Assembly (NCBI GenBank): GCA_030148915.1
Contig: JASBSN010000045.1
Span: 1 to 47,278 of the forward strand
Source of the DNA: Thiogranum sp.
GTDB lineage: Bacteria; Pseudomonadota; Gammaproteobacteria; DSM-19610
Length of the DNA stretch: 47,278 nucleotides
Reading direction: 5' to 3'
Below are positions 42,095-47,278 of the stretch, one piece after another. Both the position numbers and the translations under genes were made by a program. The stretch's first letter is position 1, and each line of letters starts with the position of its first letter. The notes under the pieces were generated by a model. The model had not been told where the DNA came from. It saw only the letters and a list, made by a program, of their open reading frames with translations, and did not search any database.

Positions 42095-43821
42095 GCCGCC
42101 GTCTTCCCAGCCGCTGAAAGCTCGCTGCGACGCACCAACTCAATGAACGCGTCCTCCAGCGTGGGCGGCTGCCCCCCCTCCGTCTGAACCCGCGCTTTGA
42201 GATCATCCGGGGTACCCGTGGCGATATTCTCCCCTTGATAGATCAACCCTATGCGGTCGCAGTACTCGGCCTCATCCATAAAGTGCGTAGTCACCATCAC
42301 CGTAACGCCTTTTTCGACCATGCCGTTGATGTGCAGCCAGAACTCGCGTCGGGTGATGGGGTCGACGCCGGATGTCGGCTCATCGAGAAACAGTACGTCC
42401 GGTTCGTGCATTACCGCACAGGCCAGCGCCAGTCGTTGTTTGAAACCTAAGGGTAATTCACCGGCGTTGTACTTGAGATAGTGTTGCAGATCGAATATTT
42501 CCACCATCATATCGATCTGCTGTTTCTGTCGCTTGCCGCCAAGACCGTAGAGACCGGAAAAAAATCTTAGATTCTGCAGCACGTTCAGGCTGCTATAGAG
42601 TGAGAACTTCTGCGCCATGTAGCCGAGGTGGGAGCGCGCCAGCGAGGTCGCCGTACGCAGATCCAGCCCGGCGACAAACGCCTGACCTTCTGTGGGCTGC
42701 AACAACCCACAGAGCATTTTGAAGGTTGTCGATTTTCCCGCGCCGTTGGGGCCCAGCAAGCCGAATATTTCTCCTCGCCGGACGCTGAAACTGTTGTCCT
42801 TCACGGCGCAAAAGTCACCGAACTGCTTGCTCAAACCGACAGCTTCAATCACCGGCTTATCGCTTACCGGTTTCTCGGCCATACGCTCGGCCAGCGCCGA
42901 ATACCCACCGGGACCGCCGCCTAATACGTCGATAAACGCATCCTCGAACCAGGGAGCAACCCGGTGCCAGCTGCCCTGATCGAGTCTTGGCACCGGTGTG
43001 TCTTTAGCCAACAGGACACGCAGTTGCTTACCCTGGATAACGCCATCCATGACACCGTCCTGACGCAGCAGATCCATCAGTACGCCACGCCGGCGCCGGT
43101 CGTCGATGTCACGGATCTGAAAAGTGCGGCCATCGACGCGGTCGAGAAGATCATTGGGTGGACCGCTATAGAGTTTCCGCCCCTCGTTGAGCAGAATCAC
43201 ACTGTCGCATTTTTCCGCTTCGTCCAGATAAGAGGTTGACCAGACGACCGCCATGCCCCCGGAAAGCATCTCTCTGACCATCTTCCAGAGCTCTCTTCGG
43301 GAAATCGGGTCGACACCCACACTGGGCTCGTCCAGCAGCAAGACTTTCGGATCGCCCATCAGCGCGCAGGCCAGACCCAGCTTCTGCTTCATGCCCCCGG
43401 AAAGTTTTCCGGCCAGCCGTCCGGTAAAACGCTTGAGCTCGGTGAATTCGAGCAGCTTTTCAAATTTGCTTTGACGCGCCTGCCCCGTTACCGCGCGCAA
43501 ATCAGCATAGAGCTCGAGATTTTCGCTGACGCTCAAGTCTTCGTAGAGACCGAACTTTTGCGGCATGTAGCCGATGATGGCGTGAATCGCTTCGGCTTGC
43601 GTGCGGCTGTCAAACCCCTCGACCGTGACGCTCCCCGCATCGGCGTGCAGCAGCCCGGTGATCAAACGGATGAGCGTCGTTTTACCGGCGCCGTCAGGGC
43701 CGACCAGCCCGGACATTTCGCCGGGACGCAGCGTCGCGCAGATCCGATCCAGCGCCGGCTTTTGCATGCCCGGGAACGTCTTGACCAGGTTGTCAAGGAC
43801 GACTGTCCCCTCATTTGCCAT
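42091..43821 (-). CDS. ybhF: Fused double ABC ATPase, YbhF-like
   Basis: Cytosolic motor of the exporter with two ATP-binding cassettes in one chain, 576 residues (E. coli YbhF 578). Cassette 1: Walker A LVGPDGAGKTT, signature LSGGMKQKLGLACALMG, Walker B VLLLDEPSVG. Cassette 2: Walker A LLGPNGAGKST, a degenerate signature LPLGFKQRLALACAVM, and Walker B VLFLDEPTSG. The second signature lacks the canonical LSGG, so the two ATP sites may be unequal. The start overlaps the HlyD-type gene by 11 bases. Confidence 0.95.
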   Translation of the reverse strand: MANEGTVVLDNLVKTFPGMQKPALDRICATLRPGEMSGLVGPDGAGKTTLIRLITGLLHADAGSVTVEGFDSRTQAEAIHAIIGYMPQKFGLYEDLSVSENLELYADLRAVTGQARQSKFEKLLEFTELKRFTGRLAGKLSGGMKQKLGLACALMGDPKVLLLDEPSVGVDPISRRELWKMVREMLSGGMAVVWSTSYLDEAEKCDSVILLNEGRKLYSGPPNDLLDRVDGRTFQIRDIDDRRRRGVLMDLLRQDGVMDGVIQGKQLRVLLAKDTPVPRLDQGSWHRVAPWFEDAFIDVLGGGPGGYSALAERMAEKPVSDKPVIEAVGLSKQFGDFCAVKDNSFSVRRGEIFGLLGPNGAGKSTTFKMLCGLLQPTEGQAFVAGLDLRTATSLARSHLGYMAQKFSLYSSLNVLQNLRFFSGLYGLGGKRQKQQIDMMVEIFDLQHYLKYNAGELPLGFKQRLALACAVMHEPDVLFLDEPTSGVDPITRREFWLHINGMVEKGVTVMVTTHFMDEAEYCDRIGLIYQGENIATGTPDDLKARVQTEGGQPPTLEDAFIELVRRSELSAAGKTAA

Positions 43822-44656
43822 CCGCGGCGCCCGCTGCGTCCGGACTCAGATGAACAGTTACCGGCATGCCCTGGCGCAGTCCGTTATCCGGGGTGTCGAC
43901 GATAATCCGCAGCCGGTAGACAAGACTGGTGCGCAGCTGCGAGGTTTCGACACTTTTGGGTGTGAATTCAGCTTGGGGTGAAATAAAACCAACCTGACCG
44001 GTATATTCTCTGCCAGCATCAGTGGTCACGCTGGCCCTTTGCCCCGGATAAACACGACCAAGAAACGGTTCGTCCACATAGGTGCGCACCCAGAGCGGGT
44101 GGCTTAGAGCCAGTGTATAGACGCTGGCGCCCTGGGCCACAACAGAGCCCGGCTCTGTTACACGGGTCAGTACAATACCGGCTTGCGGCGCGCGCAGTTC
44201 GGTATCAGCCAACTGCGTTTTAACCAGATCCAATTGTGCTTCGGCGCGTACCCGTCGCGCTCTGACCACATCTCGGTTAGCCATCGCGTCATCGTACTGT
44301 TCTTTTGCCACCGCACCCGTTTTTAACAGCTCGGCACGACGCCTGAACAGCTTCGCGGCGTTGACAAAAGTCACCTTTGCTTCAGCCAACTCGGCGTTGG
44401 CCAGCGCCAGATCATCGAGAAACGGCTGCTGATCCAGCACCGCGAGCACCTCCCCCTGTTTAACAGCATCACCCTCTTCAAAGCGCATTTGTGTGATACG
44501 GCCCGCAACGCGAAAGCCGAGCGCCACATCGCGAATATCGACATTGCCATAGAGTGTGAGGCGGTTGTCTTCCGTGGCCGCCTCCTGTTGGTGATAGAGG
44601 TAATAGGCACCTCCGGCGAGCAGTAACACCAGGAGAGGCAGGAATATCTTTTTCAT
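43811..44656 (-). CDS. ybhG: HlyD/membrane-fusion protein, YbhG-like
   Basis: Periplasmic adaptor joining the inner-membrane exporter to an outer-membrane channel. 281 residues, with one N-terminal membrane anchor (KKIFLPLLVLLLAGGAYYLY), a lipoyl/barrel-sandwich half (RVAGRITQMRFEEGDAVKQGEVLAVLD), an alpha hairpin (about 90-155, LANAELAEAKVTFVNAAKLFRRR) and the second lipoyl half with LRAPQAGIVLTR. I chose the ATG giving MKKIFL, which overlaps the regulator stop (ATGA); a longer frame start 57 bases upstream would add a stretch without family similarity. Confidence 0.93.
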   Translation of the reverse strand: MKKIFLPLLVLLLAGGAYYLYHQQEAATEDNRLTLYGNVDIRDVALGFRVAGRITQMRFEEGDAVKQGEVLAVLDQQPFLDDLALANAELAEAKVTFVNAAKLFRRRAELLKTGAVAKEQYDDAMANRDVVRARRVRAEAQLDLVKTQLADTELRAPQAGIVLTRVTEPGSVVAQGASVYTLALSHPLWVRTYVDEPFLGRVYPGQRASVTTDAGREYTGQVGFISPQAEFTPKSVETSQLRTSLVYRLRIIVDTPDNGLRQGMPVTVHLSPDAAGAADGK

Positions 44657-45357
44657 CGGTCCTCGCCCCGGCACAGCATGGGTACTTTCAGCGCCGCCGC
44701 TACCTGCGCCCATAAGACTTTGTGGATCAGACTGACATGGTGATCACTGAGCTTTTTTACACCGAGTTGGCGTATCAGTGTCTCGCGGCTCGAAAGGAAC
44801 ACCAGTATCTGCCCCAAAAAGGTATGGGCGCGGATCTTGGCTTCATCACCTTGCGCAGGCAGACCGGTACATATACCAATCAAAGCCGAGATCTGACCGT
44901 GCAGCGTTTTCATCATACCGTAGTACAATATGTCAAATGCTTCGGTAGGCCGAGCCTGCTCGCGCATCACTATCAGCGCCCAACTTTTAGGCTCATCCGA
45001 ATCGACAAACAGATGGGCGACACTTTCCACCAGTGTTTTAAGAGCCTTCCTGGCACTGAGTTTGGTCAGCATCGGTTCTTTTTCGCGTATCGCCTCGCAG
45101 GCCGGCCCGATGTATTGCGTCGCGCGCTGCACGATGTGCTCGATTACCGCTTTATACAGACCTTCCTTATTGCCGAAATAATAGGCAATGGCCGATACGT
45201 TGGCGCCCGAACTCTGAGACAGCATGCGCGTGCTGGTACCATTGAAACCGTACTCACCAAACAACTCCAGGCCCGCGGCGATCAACGCCCGGTCGGTGGC
45301 GTCACGATTCCCATTGGGCGCTTTTTGCGGTGCTTTATTTCCCGCCGCAGGGCTCAT
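44653..45357 (-). CDS. cecR: TetR-family regulator, CecR-like
   Basis: 234 residues. The N-terminal DNA-binding helix-turn-helix is clear (LELFGEYGFNGTSTRMLSQS and GANVSAIAYYFGNKEGLYKAV), and the C-terminal ligand domain matches the CecR/YbiH group by length and neighbours. It heads the exporter transcript and is expected to repress it, with relief by an antibiotic-type ligand; E. coli CecR controls ybhGFSR and is linked to cefoperazone and chloramphenicol sensitivity. A palindrome over its own -35 is the probable operator. Confidence 0.92.
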   Translation of the reverse strand: MSPAAGNKAPQKAPNGNRDATDRALIAAGLELFGEYGFNGTSTRMLSQSSGANVSAIAYYFGNKEGLYKAVIEHIVQRATQYIGPACEAIREKEPMLTKLSARKALKTLVESVAHLFVDSDEPKSWALIVMREQARPTEAFDILYYGMMKTLHGQISALIGICTGLPAQGDEAKIRAHTFLGQILVFLSSRETLIRQLGVKKLSDHHVSLIHKVLWAQVAAALKVPMLCRGEDR

Positions 45358-45389
45358 TTTCTATCCTCTGACACGCATGATGCTGCCCA

Positions 45390-45426
45390 AGCATAATGGC
45401 TCCGAGCGACAAATTCAATCGATTGA
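45390..45426 (-). promoter_or_regulatory. cecR promoter with palindromic operator
   Basis: On the minus strand TTGAAT (45418-45413) and TATGCT (45395-45390) are 17 bases apart. A perfect 12-base palindrome, TCAATCGATTGA (45415-45426), covers the -35 hexamer, within a wider AT-rich near-palindrome. Its position fits autorepression by the TetR-type regulator. Confidence 0.65.
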
Positions 45427-45452
45427 TTTATTTTTTGGCGCCGGGGCTACCG

Positions 45453-47147
45453 TCACCGGATATAGGCCTCTGTCGCGTAGCGACGCATCATTCGGTGACT
45501 GTTGAAATAGCTGGCACTTTTGCTGACGGTGGATTTCATCATGGCGATCCAGGCGTCACGATCGCGGTAATAGCGTGGTAAAATCGCAGTTTCCAGTTTA
45601 TCGTACAGGGATGCCGCGTCTCCGGTGCTGTCTGTATCCGCGCTGTTGCCGACCGCCCATCCTGTGACGCCTTCAATACATCCTTCCACCCACCAACCGT
45701 CCAGCACGCTAAGGTGGGGTACCCCGTTGAACGCGGCCTTCATGCCACTGGTTCCGGATGCCTCGAACGGGCGCAGTGGCGTATTCAGCCAAACATCGAC
45801 ACCGGCGACCAGTAAGCGCGCCATATTCAGGTCGTAATCCGGCAGGTAGGCCATGGGTATTTGATCCGCCAACTCCCTTATATAAGTATGTAGTTTTTCA
45901 ATCAGTCGCTTGCCGCCTTCGTCCCGAGGATGCGCCTTTCCGGCCATTACGATTTGCACCGCGTGGCGTTGCGCGATCGCCCTTAGACGCCTGAGGTCCG
46001 AAAACAGAAGATCAGGACGCTTGTACGCCGTCATGCGCCGCGCAAAGCCGATAGTCAGCACCCCCGGGTCCAGACGTACCGACGTCGCCCGGCCCACCTC
46101 ATCGATCAGCTCTCGTTTGGCCTGCATGTGAGCCTCCCAGATGTCTGGGTCAGACACGCAACAATCGGTGCGCATCAACAGCTCCGGTTCATGACACCAG
46201 CCCGGCATATGCGTGTCGAACAATTTTTGCAAGCTCTCACACGTCCAGACAAACGGGTGGACACCATTTGTCACCGCGTGAACGTTGTATCCCGGAAACA
46301 TGGAACGGGACACTTCGGCGTGGCGTTTGGCGACACCGTTCACATATTCGCTCAAATTCAGCGCCATACGTGTCATGTTCAAATTCTCTTCACCCGCAAT
46401 ACTTTTCAGTGTGTGGTCGTCAATAAACGCCGGCATGAGGGTGCGCACCAGTTGATAATCAAACCGGTCGTGACCCGCCTCTACCGGCGTGTGCGTGGTA
46501 AAGCAGCACAGCTCTCTTACGCGAGGCACGTCATAGGGCGACTCGCCTGCGCGCAGGTCTTGTGCCGGGTAGGCGTAACGGCGCAACAGTTCAAGGGCCA
46601 GAAGAGCTGAGTGGCCCTCATTCATATGGTATAGGCGCACGCTAAAGCCGATCGCTTGTAACAGGCGTACCCCGCCGATGCCGAGCACCATTTCCTGCTT
46701 CAATCGGTAGCGTTCGTCACCGCCGTACAAGCGGTCGGTTATGGTACGATCATCCGGGTGATTTTCATCAAGATCGGTGTCGAGAAATATAATGGGCTGA
46801 CGCCCGTTCATATGGCCTTGCAGAATATATAACCAGCCACCGACCCAAACGGTGCGGCTTTCGATCGTCAGTGCGACTTTGGCTGACAGAAACGTCATCC
46901 ACTGTGCCGGATCCCAGGCATCAGCGCTCTCACTCTGATGGCCGGTCGCGTCAATCGATTGATGGAAGTATCCCTTGCGACTGACCAGTGTCACGGCTAC
47001 CATGGGCAGCTCCAGATCCGCTGCCGATCGCAGCGTATCACCCGCAAGTACCCCGAGCCCTCCGCTATAAGTGCAAATCTCGTTACGCAGGGCGAGCTCC
47101 ATCGAGAAATAGGCGATACGCGGCTCGTGAATGAATTCATCCAGCAT
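45453..47147 (-). CDS. glgP: Alpha-glucan (glycogen) phosphorylase, short form
   Basis: Phosphorolysis of glycogen or maltodextrin to glucose 1-phosphate, PLP-dependent. 564 residues, the short type that lacks the N-terminal DUF3417 part of the 800+ residue glycogen phosphorylases. N-terminal EPRIAYFSMELALRNEI and TYSGGLGVLAGDTLRSAADL mark the family; GFARRMTAYKRPDLLF is the phosphate/PLP side; the PLP lysine is in EASGTSGMKAAFNG. AGGAGG eight bases before the ATG fixes the start. No other glycogen gene is in the window. The regulator gene follows after 95 bases. Confidence 0.93.
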   Translation of the reverse strand: MLDEFIHEPRIAYFSMELALRNEICTYSGGLGVLAGDTLRSAADLELPMVAVTLVSRKGYFHQSIDATGHQSESADAWDPAQWMTFLSAKVALTIESRTVWVGGWLYILQGHMNGRQPIIFLDTDLDENHPDDRTITDRLYGGDERYRLKQEMVLGIGGVRLLQAIGFSVRLYHMNEGHSALLALELLRRYAYPAQDLRAGESPYDVPRVRELCCFTTHTPVEAGHDRFDYQLVRTLMPAFIDDHTLKSIAGEENLNMTRMALNLSEYVNGVAKRHAEVSRSMFPGYNVHAVTNGVHPFVWTCESLQKLFDTHMPGWCHEPELLMRTDCCVSDPDIWEAHMQAKRELIDEVGRATSVRLDPGVLTIGFARRMTAYKRPDLLFSDLRRLRAIAQRHAVQIVMAGKAHPRDEGGKRLIEKLHTYIRELADQIPMAYLPDYDLNMARLLVAGVDVWLNTPLRPFEASGTSGMKAAFNGVPHLSVLDGWWVEGCIEGVTGWAVGNSADTDSTGDAASLYDKLETAILPRYYRDRDAWIAMMKSTVSKSASYFNSHRMMRRYATEAYIR

Positions 47148-47194
47148 GAGGTCGGCCTCCTGTATACCCGCTGTTCATACCGCGACTGCAAGGG

Positions 47195-47278
47195 CTAGTC
47201 ACATACCTTGGAGTGACACTGCTCCTGACGACGAATATGATAAACCGATTCCACGGGCAGCACCGCCACAATACCGTC
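47195..47278 (-). CDS. C-terminal tail of an unidentified gene (cut by window edge)
   Basis: From the right edge an open frame gives 27 residues (starting DGIVAVLPVESVY, ending QCHSKVCD) and a TAG stop, 47 bases before glgP on the same strand. The composition looks like coding sequence, but there is too little to name a family; it may be the start of the glgP transcript's upstream gene. Confidence 0.35.
   Translation of the reverse strand, partial: DGIVAVLPVESVYHIRRQEQCHSKVCD

Overview
The window is about 47 kb of GC-rich, gene-dense chromosome from a gammaproteobacterium. Two things support this. The left part matches, as I remember it, the Pseudomonas gyrA neighbourhood (tyrA, hisC, pheA, serC, gyrA, mtnA, MTA deaminase, ubiG, MupP-type phosphatase, YciK-type dehydrogenase). 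The protein families elsewhere (YbhGFSR, NirBD/NasA, HpnCDE) are also typical of this class. The hopanoid/squalene genes, the SoxW-like thioredoxin and the nitrate-assimilation operon would fit a Chromatiales-type sulfur oxidizer or relative, but I cannot fix the genus. No rRNA, tRNA, CRISPR array, transposase or phage gene was seen.

Layout. 1-8821 (minus strand): aromatic amino acid and serine synthesis (tyrA partial, hisC, pheA, serA, serC), gyrA and mtnA, several with 4-base stop/start overlaps. 9083-19639 (plus strand): an MscS channel, MTA/SAH deaminase, ubiG and a HAD phosphatase, then a six-gene block (GT4 glycosyltransferase, PAP2 phosphatase, rmuC, hpnC, hpnD, hpnE) lying between the phosphatase and the YciK-like dehydrogenase, which are adjacent in Pseudomonas. 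19647-22896: a secreted tandem-thioredoxin protein, a GAF-like/GGDEF diguanylate cyclase, an FMN reductase and a thioredoxin. 23364-30183: a phosphate-type porin, then the nirB-nirD-nasA assimilation operon on the minus strand. 30523-36581: a second MscS-family channel, an OmpA-like lipid-free periplasmic protein, a DUF4197 protein, a quinone-oxidoreductase-like enzyme, an Old Yellow Enzyme and its divergent LysR regulator. 36830-39777: a di-heme peroxidase-like cytochrome and a Cys-rich DUF2325 protein. 39870-45357: a CecR-YbhGFSR-type regulated exporter. 45453-47278: a short alpha-glucan phosphorylase and the tail of an unidentified gene.

Regulation is unusually readable. A consensus sigma-54 promoter with two NtrC-like sites precedes nirB. 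Five PhoB-type heptads in 11-bp phase precede the porin. A Fur box covers a near-consensus sigma-70 promoter in front of the DUF2325/peroxidase pair. A near-consensus sigma-54 element with a 24-bp-spaced direct repeat precedes the diguanylate cyclase. A perfect 12-bp palindrome overlaps the -35 of cecR. A palindrome lies between the LysR gene and the OYE gene. The window therefore carries separate nitrogen, phosphate, iron and drug/electrophile response units.

A non-coding repeat family, about 165-185 bp when complete and with inverted ends, occurs after trx, after the LysR gene and, in short form, between nirB and nirD; its copies differ in the number of internal tandem units. I found no clear new multi-gene defence or mobile system. 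The best candidates for undescribed biology are the Fur-controlled DUF2325/di-heme peroxidase pair, the sigma-54-type diguanylate cyclase, and the lipid-related cassette inserted in the gyrA neighbourhood.
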